Positions 17,599-25,106 of a stretch of 64,000 nucleotides of DNA are shown piece by piece. Numbering within the stretch: the stretch's first letter is position 1; every line of letters begins with the position of its first letter. A model generated the notes under the pieces. That model saw only the letters and a list, made by a program, of their open reading frames with translations, searched no databases and had not been told where the DNA came from. Made by a program: the position numbers and the translations under genes. The stretch spans positions 7,912 to 71,911 of the forward strand of contig DATDFC010000140.1 in the NCBI GenBank assembly GCA_036522815.1. Reading direction: 5' to 3'. The stretch comes from AG41 sp036522815 (GTDB taxonomy: Bacteria > Gemmatimonadota > Gemmatimonadetes > Gemmatimonadales > GWC2-71-9).

Positions 17599-19017
17599 AT
17601 GGTAACGGGCTCCAGCGCCCTGCTCGTGGAGCGGCTGGCTCGGTTTGCGGCATGTGCGTCCTACGACGATCTGTCCAAGGCGGCGCGCGAACAGCTCAAG
17701 ATCCGCGTGCTCGATGCTCTGGCGTGCGCGATCGGCGCCCTCGACGGAGCGCCGGTGCGGCTGGTGCACGACCAGGTGGAGGAATTCGACGGCTCCGGGC
17801 TGTGCTCGCTGCTCGGCGGTGGCCGCGCCGCACCAGATCGGGCGGCCTTCTACAACTCGGCGCTCGTGCGCTACCTCGACTTCAACGACAGCTACCTCGC
17901 GAAGGGCGAGACCTGTCACCCGAGCGACAACCTCGGGGCCGTGCTCGCCGCCGCGGAATACGCCGGCGCGTCGGGTCGCGACTTCCTCGCCGCGCTCGCC
18001 CTGGCCTACCAAGTGCAATGCCGGCTGAGCGACGTGGCGCCCGTGCGCGACGCGGGCTTCGACCACGTCACGCAGGGCGCGTACGCGGTTGCCGCCGGCG
18101 GCGCGCGGGCGCTCGGGCTCGACCCCGCCCGCACCGCCCACGCGATCGCGATCGCGGGCACCGCATTCAACGCGCTCCGCGTCACCCGCACCGGCCCGCT
18201 GTCGCACTGGAAAGGCCTCGCTTTCGCCAACGTCGCCGGGGCTGTCACGCGGACCACATTCCTCGCCCGTCGCGGCATCACTGGTCCTCTTGAGGTGTTC
18301 GAGGGTGAGAAAGGCTTTATGGATGCCGTGGCCGGCTACTTCGAGTTGAACTGGGAGACTGAGGACCTCGAGCGGGTCACCCAGACGATTCTGAAGAAGT
18401 ACAATGCCGAAATCCACTCGCAGAGCGTACTCGAAGCCGTGCTCGAGCTACGCGCGCGCGAGCACCTCTCGGCGGCCGATGTCGAGCGTGTGGAGCTCGA
18501 CGTCTTCGACGTCGCCTACCGGATCATCGGTGGCGGTGAGGAGGGAGATAAGATAATGGTCCGCACTAAGGAACAAGCGGATCATAGCCTCCCCTATCTG
18601 GTGGCCGTGGCCCTGCTGGACGGTGAGGTCCTGCCGGCGCAGTACCGGCCCGCGCGCATTCTCAGCGATGACGTGCAGGCCCTCCTGCTGCGTGTGGCGG
18701 TGCGCCCCGATGAGGGATTCTCGCGCCGCTTCCCAGCGGAAATGCCCTGCCGCGTGCGGGTGACCCGGCGCGACGGTCGGGTGCTGACGGCGGAGCTCGC
18801 GGACTACCCCGGATTTCTCACGCGCGGACGGACGTGGGAGGCCGCCCGTGATAAGCTCGAGCGGCTCGGCGCACCGTACACGACGCACTCGCTGCGGGAC
18901 CGCATCGCTGCCACGGTGGCCGAGTTGGAGCGGTTTCGTGTACCGGAGCTGACGAGCCTGCTGACCGCCGTGCGGCGCCCCGGGACCGCGGCGGCTGCAA
19001 AGGAGACGACCGGATGA
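17599..19017 (+). CDS. MmgE/PrpD family protein
   Basis: 472 residues, family length. MmgE/PrpD proteins include 2-methylcitrate dehydratase, cis-aconitate decarboxylase and related hydro-lyases or decarboxylases. The substrate-site region FNDSYLAKGETCHPSDNLGA near residues 95-114 is the family hallmark (usually DD...HPSD); the later KYNAEIHSQSVLEA matches the second conserved block. No prpB or prpC genes are nearby, so methylcitrate metabolism is not indicated. ATG 17599 has GGGGAG six bases upstream, and its stop overlaps the ATG of the broken phosphosulfolactate synthase gene. Confidence 0.9.
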   Translation: MVTGSSALLVERLARFAACASYDDLSKAAREQLKIRVLDALACAIGALDGAPVRLVHDQVEEFDGSGLCSLLGGGRAAPDRAAFYNSALVRYLDFNDSYLAKGETCHPSDNLGAVLAAAEYAGASGRDFLAALALAYQVQCRLSDVAPVRDAGFDHVTQGAYAVAAGGARALGLDPARTAHAIAIAGTAFNALRVTRTGPLSHWKGLAFANVAGAVTRTTFLARRGITGPLEVFEGEKGFMDAVAGYFELNWETEDLERVTQTILKKYNAEIHSQSVLEAVLELRAREHLSAADVERVELDVFDVAYRIIGGGEEGDKIMVRTKEQADHSLPYLVAVALLDGEVLPAQYRPARILSDDVQALLLRVAVRPDEGFSRRFPAEMPCRVRVTRRDGRVLTAELADYPGFLTRGRTWEAARDKLERLGAPYTTHSLRDRIAATVAELERFRVPELTSLLTAVRRPGTAAAAKETTG

Positions 19018-19275
19018 CGACCACCATCGCACCCAAAACCGCTGCGACGATCGAGACCGAACGGGCCTTCAACTACGTGCGGACCAACTTCCGGAGCCCC
19101 AAGCCGCGAGTGCCGCGACCTCGGCTTCGATACCATCGAGATCTCGAGCGGCTTCATCACCCTGCCGGCCGACGACTGGCTGCGACTGGTGGAGCGGGTC
19201 CGGCAGGCGGGGCTCAAGGCCAAGCCCGAGGTCGGTATCCAGTTCGGTGCCGGCGGCGCGACACCTACAAAGGAT
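19014..19275 (+). pseudogene. Remnant of a phosphosulfolactate synthase (ComA-like) gene
   Basis: Two pieces of a ComA-like protein survive in different frames. The first, from ATG 19014 (overlapping the MmgE/PrpD stop), gives AFNYVRTNFRSPKPR, like the N terminus of the family. From 19108, one frame over, comes CRDLGFDTIEISSGFITLP and then AGLKAKPEVGIQFGAGGAT, the central conserved block. Roughly 85 residues between the pieces and the C-terminal hundred or so are missing. The second piece runs directly into the leader of the AhpD-like gene. Family members make phosphosulfolactate from phosphoenolpyruvate and sulfite or related C-S products; this copy cannot be functional. Confidence 0.75.
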
Positions 19276-19287
19276 GAGGGACCGACA

Positions 19288-19767
19288 ATGGATGAGCGCA
19301 TCAACTACAGCAAGGTCGCACCTGAGGGGATCCGGGCGCTGAGCGGGCTCGAGACCTACGTGCGGAGCTCCGGACTCGAGCCGGGCCTCCTGGATTTGGT
19401 CAAGACTCGTGCCTCCCAGCTCAACGGCTGCGCCTATTGCATCGACATGCATACGAAAGACGCCCGCGCGCGCGGCGAGACCGAGCAGCGACTCTATGGC
19501 CTTTCTGCCTGGCGTGAGACCCCGTTCTACACAGACCCGGAGCGGGCCGCGCTCGCATGGACGGAGGCCGTGACGCTCGTCAGCCATGGGCCTGTCCCCG
19601 ACGCACTCTACCAAGAGGCCCGGCAGCACTTCTCAGAGAAAGCGCTCGTGGACTTGACGCTCGCGCTGATCGCCATCAACGCGTGGAACCGGCTGAGCAT
19701 CTCGTTTCGCACCGTGCCCGGGACGTACCGTTCGGGGCCCCGGCGTCAGGAGGTCTCCGCGGTATGA
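19288..19767 (+). CDS. AhpD-like carboxymuconolactone decarboxylase family protein
   Basis: 159 residues, all-alpha AhpD/CMD fold. The redox motif LNGCAYCIDMHTKDAR (CxxC then His) near residues 47-62 is the hallmark of alkylhydroperoxidase-like members. ATG 19288 was chosen over an in-frame ATG at 19189 because the latter lies inside the phosphosulfolactate synthase remnant; GAGGGA precedes 19288. The stop overlaps the next ATG (ATGA), coupling it to the redoxin-like gene, which suggests a shared peroxide or thiol role. Confidence 0.9.
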   Translation: MDERINYSKVAPEGIRALSGLETYVRSSGLEPGLLDLVKTRASQLNGCAYCIDMHTKDARARGETEQRLYGLSAWRETPFYTDPERAALAWTEAVTLVSHGPVPDALYQEARQHFSEKALVDLTLALIAINAWNRLSISFRTVPGTYRSGPRRQEVSAV

Positions 19768-20261
19768 CGGCTCCGGCGGTCGCCCGGCGCGGCGAGCTCC
19801 TTCCGGGATTCATGCTCCCGACCATCGACGGCTCCTCTGTTTCAATGGAGAGCTATAGGGGGCGGACCAATCTGGTTGTCGTCTTCGCTGGGGATATGAT
19901 AGACGAGAGCCCGGTCGCTGTGTTGCTGGAGGAACTCGTACGGCGGAGGGAACAATTGACTGTGGAAGGAGCGCAGGTGCTCGTGGTAGTCACGGCGCAG
20001 CCCGCGGTTCCCCGACGCGGCCGGTGGGCGTTTCCGGTGTTGGTGGACAACGGTGCGCACATGCATCGCAGCTTGGGCGCGACCGACGCCGTGGGAAGAC
20101 CTGCGCCCGCCGTGTTCGTTACTGACCGATTCCGCGAGATCTACGCCGCCTACCTGCCAGGGCAGGGCTCGGCACTGCCCGGCGCGCAAGAGATTTCCGA
20201 CTGGCTCGTGTTCATCAACATCCAGTGTCCGGAATGCGGCGTGCCCGAGTGGCCGAGGTAG
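19764..20261 (+). CDS. Redoxin-like protein lacking the peroxidatic Cys
   Basis: 165 residues with an AhpC/TSA-like thioredoxin fold: PGFMLPTIDGSSVSMESYRG is the usual start and LVVVFAGDMIDES follows where a peroxiredoxin would carry its Thr/Pro and active-site Cys. No Cys is present there; the only cysteines are the C-terminal CPECG. It therefore is unlikely to be a normal peroxidase; a C-terminal metal or redox site is possible. No signal peptide. Coupled by a four-base overlap to the AhpD-like gene. Confidence 0.75.
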   Translation: MTAPAVARRGELLPGFMLPTIDGSSVSMESYRGRTNLVVVFAGDMIDESPVAVLLEELVRRREQLTVEGAQVLVVVTAQPAVPRRGRWAFPVLVDNGAHMHRSLGATDAVGRPAPAVFVTDRFREIYAAYLPGQGSALPGAQEISDWLVFINIQCPECGVPEWPR

Positions 20262-20277
20262 TTGAAAGGAGCACCCT

Positions 20278-20625
20278 ATGATCAAGCTCAAACGTGCCTA
20301 TCAACCCGCCACCGATGACGATGGCGCGCGTTTCCTCGTGGAGCGACTGTGGCCACGAGGCGTCAAGAAGGCGCGCCTGAAGCTCGATGGGTGGCTGAAG
20401 GACGTCGCGCCGAGCGCGGACCTGCGGAAGTGGTTCAGACACGACCCGAAGAAGTGGCCGGAGTTTCGGCAGCGGTACTTCAGCGAGCTGCGCGCGCATC
20501 ACGCGGCCTGGCAGCCGCTCCTCGCGGCGGCCCGGCGCGGGCGGGTCACCTTCGTCTACGCCGCGCACGACGTGGCGCGCAACGGCGCCGTCGCGCTGAA
20601 GGCGTTCCTCGATCGGCGGTTGTGA
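20278..20625 (+). CDS. DUF488 family protein (YeaO-like)
   Basis: 115 residues, the compact YeaO-like branch of DUF488. Typical sequence: FLVERLWPRGVKK near residues 20-32, then DVAPSADLRKWF, FRQRYFSEL and VTFVYAAHD. The function of the family is unknown. AAAGGAG six bases before ATG 20278 fixes the start. A second, longer DUF488 protein of another branch is encoded at 21984-22541. Confidence 0.9.
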   Translation: MIKLKRAYQPATDDDGARFLVERLWPRGVKKARLKLDGWLKDVAPSADLRKWFRHDPKKWPEFRQRYFSELRAHHAAWQPLLAAARRGRVTFVYAAHDVARNGAVALKAFLDRRL

Positions 20626-20677
20626 GCCTGCGGGGATCGCACTCTCCAAGGGCCGCCTCGCCGTGGGAGTCAGAGTC

Positions 20678-20980
20678 ATGCTAGTACGACTTGGTCATTC
20701 GAAGGATGTTGTCGCCGGGCAGATGCGTGTCTTCGACGTCGCGGGAACCAAGGTCAACGTGGCGAGTGTGGACGGACATCTGTACGCCTTCGATGACACC
20801 TGTACCCACATGGGGTGCTCCCTTGGGAAGGGTACGCTGGACGACACGACGGTGACGTGCAGCTGCCACGGCAGCCAGTTTGACGTGACCTCCGGTGCTG
20901 TGCTCCGCGGGCCAGCCAAACAGCCCGTGCGTACCCGGTTGGTGCAAGTCGACGGCGGGAATCTGCTTGTCGAGGCCTGA
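20678..20980 (+). CDS. Rieske [2Fe-2S] ferredoxin
   Basis: 100 residues forming a single Rieske domain. The cluster ligands are in CTHMGC (Cys and His, about residues 46-51) and CSCHGS (about 66-71). Soluble Rieske ferredoxins pass electrons to oxygenases or similar enzymes. ATG 20678 is preceded by GGGAG at eight bases; an in-frame GTG at 20663 is less likely. No oxygenase gene is near. The 121 bases to the next gene may hold one tiny coupled ORF. Confidence 0.92.
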   Translation: MLVRLGHSKDVVAGQMRVFDVAGTKVNVASVDGHLYAFDDTCTHMGCSLGKGTLDDTTVTCSCHGSQFDVTSGAVLRGPAKQPVRTRLVQVDGGNLLVEA

Positions 20981-21027
20981 GGCAGGGGCCGCGGCTGCGA
21001 CCGGCCCGCGATGGCAGGAAGTTGGCA

Positions 21028-21105
21028 GTGACTATCGTTCACCGGGATTTTGAGGGCCTGCGTGAAGTTGAGTTCGAGAGGACAATCCGAGGCGACCCAG
21101 CATGA
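21028..21105 (+). CDS. Possible 25-aa leader ORF coupled to DUF2945
   Basis: GTG 21028 with AGGAAG seven bases upstream opens a 25-codon frame whose TGA overlaps the ATG of the DUF2945 gene (ATGA). The peptide (VHRDFEGLREVEFERTIRG) has no known motif. The Shine-Dalgarno plus overlap are the only support; it may be a coupling leader or chance. Confidence 0.22.
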   Translation: MTIVHRDFEGLREVEFERTIRGDPA

Positions 21106-21314
21106 AGAAAACATTCAAGGTCGGCGATCGCGTAACCTGGAACTCCGAGGCCGGACACGTCAGCGGGACGATCATCAAGGTGCACACTACAGATGTTGAT
21201 TACAAAGGGTACATCCACCACGCGAGTAAGGATGAGCCACAGTATGAAATTCAGAGTGACAAGACCGACCACATTGCCATGCATAAGGGTGGAGCGTTGA
21301 AAAGGGCAAAATGA
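21102..21314 (+). CDS. DUF2945 (Tudor-like) small protein
   Basis: 70 residues. The sequence KVGDRVTWNSEAGHVSGTI, then YIHHASKDEPQYEIQSDKT and a C-terminal MHKGGALK is the hypervirulence-associated Tudor-domain family (DUF2945), small SH3/Tudor-fold proteins of unknown role in bacteria. No strong Shine-Dalgarno; translation may be coupled to a short upstream frame. The stop overlaps the start of the uracil-DNA glycosylase gene by four bases. Confidence 0.85.
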   Translation: MKKTFKVGDRVTWNSEAGHVSGTIIKVHTTDVDYKGYIHHASKDEPQYEIQSDKTDHIAMHKGGALKRAK

Positions 21315-21967
21315 TCGTGAGCTCTCCGACCGCCCCATCGCGGGGCCATGCTAATGCAGCCAGCCACGCGGGAGGGAACGTCTATCCCAGCCTTGACGAA
21401 GTGCTGGCGGCGGTGCGTGGCTGCCGGGCGTGCGAGGCGCATCTCCCGCTCGGCCCGCGGCCGGTGCTGCGTGCGGGCGCAACGGCCCGCATCCTGGTCG
21501 TGGGGCAGGCGCCCGGGGTGCGCGTGCACCAAACCGGCGTTCCGTGGGACGACCCGAGCGGGGAACGCCTGCGTGTGTGGATGGGCGTGGACCGGCACGT
21601 CTTTTATGACGAATCGCGTATCGCGATCATTCCCATGGGATACTGCTATCCAGGGCGAGGCAACGGCGGTGATAAGCCGCCGCGCCGTGAATGTGCGACG
21701 CTATGGCTCGACCAACTGCTGGCTAGATTGCCCCGAATTGAACTGACTCTGCTCATCGGGCATTATGCCCAGCGTCACTTTCTCGGCAGCCGCCGCAAGC
21801 CGTCACTGACCGCGACAGTCAGAGCGTGGCCCGCGTATGCTCCGGACTACCTGCCGCTGCCCCACCCATCGCCGCGTAATCAGCCATGGTTCAAGCATCA
21901 TCCCTGGTTCGAGCGGCAACTCGTCCCGGTGTTGCGCACACGAATCCACGCGCTGGTTGAGCGCTGA
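21311..21967 (+). CDS. Uracil-DNA glycosylase family protein
   Basis: 218 residues. VVGQAPGVRVHQTG near residues 60-73 is the water-activating/uracil-binding motif of the UDG superfamily and LPHPSPRN near 187-194 is the second active-site loop with the conserved His. An N-terminal pair CRACEAH resembles part of a cluster-binding region in family 4/5 enzymes but the full four-Cys set is not there. It matches the COG1573-type single-domain branch. Role: base excision of uracil or related lesions. ATG 21311 overlaps the DUF2945 stop. Confidence 0.85.
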   Translation: MIVSSPTAPSRGHANAASHAGGNVYPSLDEVLAAVRGCRACEAHLPLGPRPVLRAGATARILVVGQAPGVRVHQTGVPWDDPSGERLRVWMGVDRHVFYDESRIAIIPMGYCYPGRGNGGDKPPRRECATLWLDQLLARLPRIELTLLIGHYAQRHFLGSRRKPSLTATVRAWPAYAPDYLPLPHPSPRNQPWFKHHPWFERQLVPVLRTRIHALVER

Positions 21968-21983
21968 ACCAGAGTTGACGGGA

Positions 21984-22541
21984 ATGGCGGCGACCGTGGA
22001 TTCCGAGGTCGTTGTACTGACTGTGGGCCATTCGACACGGCCACTGGTCGAGTTCATTGCGTTGTTAAAGGCCCACTCGGTGGCTCGGCTCATTGACGTG
22101 CGCACCGTGCCACGCTCTCGGCACAACCCGCAGTTCAACCGCGATACTCTGGCGGCCGCGCTCGCGGCCACTGGCATCGGCTATGAACACGTTGCCGGCC
22201 TGGGAGGATTCCGGCGCACACACCCGGGGTCCACGAATACGGGATGGCGCAACGTGTCCTTCCGCGGTTACGCCGACTACATGCAAACCGCTGAATTCGC
22301 GGAGCGCCTCGCAGACCTCATCGCCGAGGCCAGACGCGAGCGCCTCGTGCTGATGTGCGCCGAGGCCGTACCGTGGCGCTGCCATCGCTCACTGATCGCC
22401 GACGCGTTGCTGGTGCACGGTTTGCGCGTCGAGGAAATCGTCAGCGGGACGCGTCGCCAGGTACACGCGCTGACCCCCTTCGCCAAGGTCAGCGACCTGC
22501 TAATCACGTATCCGCCGGAAGCGTCGCCGTCTCGAGCGTGA
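21984..22541 (+). CDS. DUF488 domain protein
   Basis: 185 residues of the longer DUF488 branch. LTVGHSTRPLVEFIALL at the start, LIDVRTVPRSRHNPQFN, and near the C terminus LMCAEAVPWRCHRSLIAD, where the Cys-Ala-Glu and Cys-His residues are the conserved putative active site. Function unknown, often next to DNA-repair genes, as here behind a UDG. ATG 21984 has only a weak ribosome site. Confidence 0.88.
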   Translation: MAATVDSEVVVLTVGHSTRPLVEFIALLKAHSVARLIDVRTVPRSRHNPQFNRDTLAAALAATGIGYEHVAGLGGFRRTHPGSTNTGWRNVSFRGYADYMQTAEFAERLADLIAEARRERLVLMCAEAVPWRCHRSLIADALLVHGLRVEEIVSGTRRQVHALTPFAKVSDLLITYPPEASPSRA

Positions 22542-22546
22542 TGGAT

Positions 22547-22610
22547 GTTGACGTTGATGGTACGAACGAGCCATTGGCCCGCGTCGCGCACAGCGCCACC
22601 ATTCGCCTAA
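22547..22610 (+). promoter_or_regulatory. Copy C of the GGTACGAACG element, upstream of the PQQ dehydrogenase
   Basis: GTTGACG at 22547-22553, core GGTACGAACG at 22559-22568, AGCCATTGGC directly after and ATTCGCCTAA at 22601-22610. Begins five bases after the DUF488 stop and ends 88 bases before the dehydrogenase start, pointing towards it. Best preserved together with copies A and B. Confidence 0.6.
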
Positions 22611-22698
22611 TCAAGTGACACGCCAGAACTGTCGCCAGTAAAAGGCCGCGACCGGAAGCGTGCGAGAGAATAACACTCGACCTTTAACGGAGGTGGGT

Positions 22699-24402
22699 AT
22701 GACGCATTGGACTCGATGGTCCGCGATTGCGGTGGTCGCGTCGCTGATCGCGGTACCGCTGTGTGCGCAGTCGCACACCGCCGTGACAAATGACATGCTG
22801 CTCAACGCCGCGAGGAGCAGCGACTGGCTGATGTATGGCGGCAACTACTGGAACAACCGGTTCTCTCCATTAAAGCAGATCAACACGACCAACGTGAAGC
22901 GCCTTGTTCCGCGGGCGATCTACACCCATGGTTCGAGCACTCTCGGCAGTTTTGAGACCACGCCAGTTGTCGTCAACGGCATCATGTACATCACGTCGCC
23001 CGTGAAGCCCAACAACATCGTGCGGGCGTTCGATCTGCGGTCGCAGAAGATGCTGTGGGAACACGTGCACAAGACCGGGCCGGTCAGCACCGCATGCTGC
23101 GGCTACAACAACCGCGGCGTGGCGGTAGCGAACGGCATGGTCTACGTCGCGACGTTGGACGGCCAAATGATCGCGCTCGATCAACAGACCGGTGAGGAGA
23201 AGTGGGCAGTGCAGGTCGGTGACCCCGCGGCTGGTTACACCTTCACTATGGCGCCGCTCGCGATTGGCGACAAAGTCATCGCCGGGACGTCTGGGGGAGA
23301 GTACGGAATTCGTGGCTGGGTGAAGGCCTTCAACGGCGCGACGGGCGCGCTCGCGTGGACGTGGTATTCAATCCCCGCGCCGGAGGATGGCGGCTGGTGG
23401 GGCACGTGGGCTAAGACCACGCCGGAGGGCAACGACCTCCATCGGGACATCGCGAAGGAGAAAACCGACTCGGCCAAGTACGCTGACGCCTGGCAGAATG
23501 GCGGCGGCGGGGTGTGGATGACGCCGGCCTATGACGACGCCACGAAGACGCTATACGTCGCGGTCGGCAACCCATCGCCCGACCTAGACGGCTCGGTCCG
23601 CCCGGGTGACAACCGCTGGACCGATGGCATCGTCGCCATCGACGTGAACACCGGCAAGTTCAAGTGGGGCTATCAGACCGTGCCGCACGACGTGTGGGAC
23701 TTGGACGCGGTGAGCCCCCCCGTGATCGTCATGGTCGACGGCAAGAAAGCCGTGGTCCACGCCGGCAAGACGGGCTGGGTCTACGTCCTCGACGCGGCGA
23801 CCGGGAAGCTGATCAGGAAGTCGGACGCGTTCGTCCCGCAGCAGAACATGTTCGCGCTCCCGACTCCCGAGGGGACGTTCATGCTTCCGGGCGCTAACGG
23901 TGGCTCGGAGTGGTCCCCAATCGCCGTGAACCCGGGCCTCGCCTACGCGTACACGGTCGGCCTGCATCAGCCGATGCACTACAAGACCCACTATGCGCCG
24001 TGGGAGAAGGGTCGGGTGTGGCTGGGATCCGCCTTCTTGCGAATCCCGGACGACAAGGGCGACTTCTCTGGCGAATACGGTAACGTCAACGCGATTGACC
24101 TGAAGACCGGGAAGATCGCCTGGTCGGTGAAGACCGAGCAGCCAATGATGGGCGGCGCGACTGCCACGGCAGGTGGGCTGGTGTTCACCGGCGAGGGCAA
24201 CGGCTGGTTCAAGGCCTACGACGCCAAGACCGGCGCGGTCCTGTGGAAGTTCAACTGTGGCGCGGGCGCGAACGCCGCACCCTCTGTGTTCGAGGTTGAC
24301 GGCGAGCAGTTCATCGCCGTGGCCGCGGGCGGGAACTTCCAGCTGAGCTTCCCACTGGGCAACACGGTCTTCGTCTTCGGGCTGCCGAAGACGGGGAGGT
24401 AA
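22699..24402 (+). CDS. PQQ-dependent alcohol dehydrogenase, candidate lanthanide type
   Basis: 567 residues with a signal peptide ending near LCAQS (about residue 24), so periplasmic. Eight-bladed propeller of the methanol/ethanol dehydrogenase family, oxidising alcohols with PQQ and passing electrons to cytochromes or cupredoxins. The vicinal disulfide appears as ACCGYNN near residues 132-138. The catalytic Asp334 lies in VWDLDA, with a second Asp two residues later; that DxD pattern marks lanthanide-dependent (XoxF/PedH-like) enzymes. No heme-binding CxxCH, so it is not a quinohemoprotein. ATG 22699 follows GGAGGT. No PQQ synthesis genes are in the window. Confidence 0.9.
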   Translation: MTHWTRWSAIAVVASLIAVPLCAQSHTAVTNDMLLNAARSSDWLMYGGNYWNNRFSPLKQINTTNVKRLVPRAIYTHGSSTLGSFETTPVVVNGIMYITSPVKPNNIVRAFDLRSQKMLWEHVHKTGPVSTACCGYNNRGVAVANGMVYVATLDGQMIALDQQTGEEKWAVQVGDPAAGYTFTMAPLAIGDKVIAGTSGGEYGIRGWVKAFNGATGALAWTWYSIPAPEDGGWWGTWAKTTPEGNDLHRDIAKEKTDSAKYADAWQNGGGGVWMTPAYDDATKTLYVAVGNPSPDLDGSVRPGDNRWTDGIVAIDVNTGKFKWGYQTVPHDVWDLDAVSPPVIVMVDGKKAVVHAGKTGWVYVLDAATGKLIRKSDAFVPQQNMFALPTPEGTFMLPGANGGSEWSPIAVNPGLAYAYTVGLHQPMHYKTHYAPWEKGRVWLGSAFLRIPDDKGDFSGEYGNVNAIDLKTGKIAWSVKTEQPMMGGATATAGGLVFTGEGNGWFKAYDAKTGAVLWKFNCGAGANAAPSVFEVDGEQFIAVAAGGNFQLSFPLGNTVFVFGLPKTGR

Positions 24403-24472
24403 CATTCACCCGTCCGGCCGCGCAGTCATGATCTCTGAAGTTTTGTCACTGCGGTTGCGGCGGTGAAACCAG

Positions 24473-24506
24473 ATGCGACCTTGCGTGCTCCCGCGCGAGG
24501 TCGCAT
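24473..24506 (+). terminator. Hairpin with 9-bp perfect arms after the PQQ dehydrogenase gene
   Basis: ATGCGACCT at 24473-24481 pairs with AGGTCGCAT at 24498-24506 around a 16-base loop. It lies 70 bases after the dehydrogenase stop and 52 before the next start. The following tract (GGTTCCTTT) is only weakly T-rich, so it could be a terminator or an operator. Confidence 0.4.
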
Positions 24507-24557
24507 AGGTTCCTTTGCGCGACAGGAGTCTATACCCGCACCTGAAGGAACGCCGTC

Positions 24558-25106
24558 ATGAACGCTTGGCTCGTATTCGCCGCGTTCGCTGTCGTCGCTG
24601 GCAGTTGGACGGTCGCCTGGATCTGGATCGTCACTCATGCCCGTTCGGCTGCGCCCACCAAGGCCGGGGAAGAGTTCGACCTTGCAGGCGCGCGGCGGAT
24701 CTTGCTCCCGCTGCTCTGCACCGTCGCCATCGTGCTGTTTGTGACCTCGCTCCCCCGACTTCCCTACGTGCACGCTCGCGTGCGCCGGCTCGGCGCACCG
24801 GTGGCGCACGTCGCGGTCACGGGCCTCCAGTGGACATGGCAGCTCGACCGCGACACGCTCCCCGCCGGCGTTCCCGTCGAGTTCGCCGTGACGTCGCGCG
24901 ATGTGAACCACGGGTTCGCGATCTACGACTCCGTGGGGCGGCTGCTCACCCAGGTGCAGGCGATGCCGAACTATACCAACCGACTCGTCTACACGTTTCC
25001 CGCGCCGGGGAGCTACGTGATCCGCTGCCTCGAGTACTGCGGGATCGCGCACCACGTGATGCAGACGACGCTCGTGGTCACGGGCGCCGCGGGAGCCCAC
25101 CCATGA
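24558..25106 (+). CDS. Heme-copper oxidase/reductase subunit II with CuA site
   Basis: 182 residues: two membrane helices (about 3-25 and 48-66) and a periplasmic cupredoxin domain. All CuA ligands are visible: His118, Cys157, Glu159, Cys161, His165 and Met168 (CLEYCGIAHHVM). It accepts electrons from a donor such as cytochrome c or a blue copper protein and passes them to subunit I. AAGGAA precedes ATG 24558. Overlaps subunit I by four bases. If subunit I is a nitric oxide reductase of the sNOR type, this would be its NorS-like partner. Confidence 0.9.
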   Translation: MNAWLVFAAFAVVAGSWTVAWIWIVTHARSAAPTKAGEEFDLAGARRILLPLLCTVAIVLFVTSLPRLPYVHARVRRLGAPVAHVAVTGLQWTWQLDRDTLPAGVPVEFAVTSRDVNHGFAIYDSVGRLLTQVQAMPNYTNRLVYTFPAPGSYVIRCLEYCGIAHHVMQTTLVVTGAAGAHP

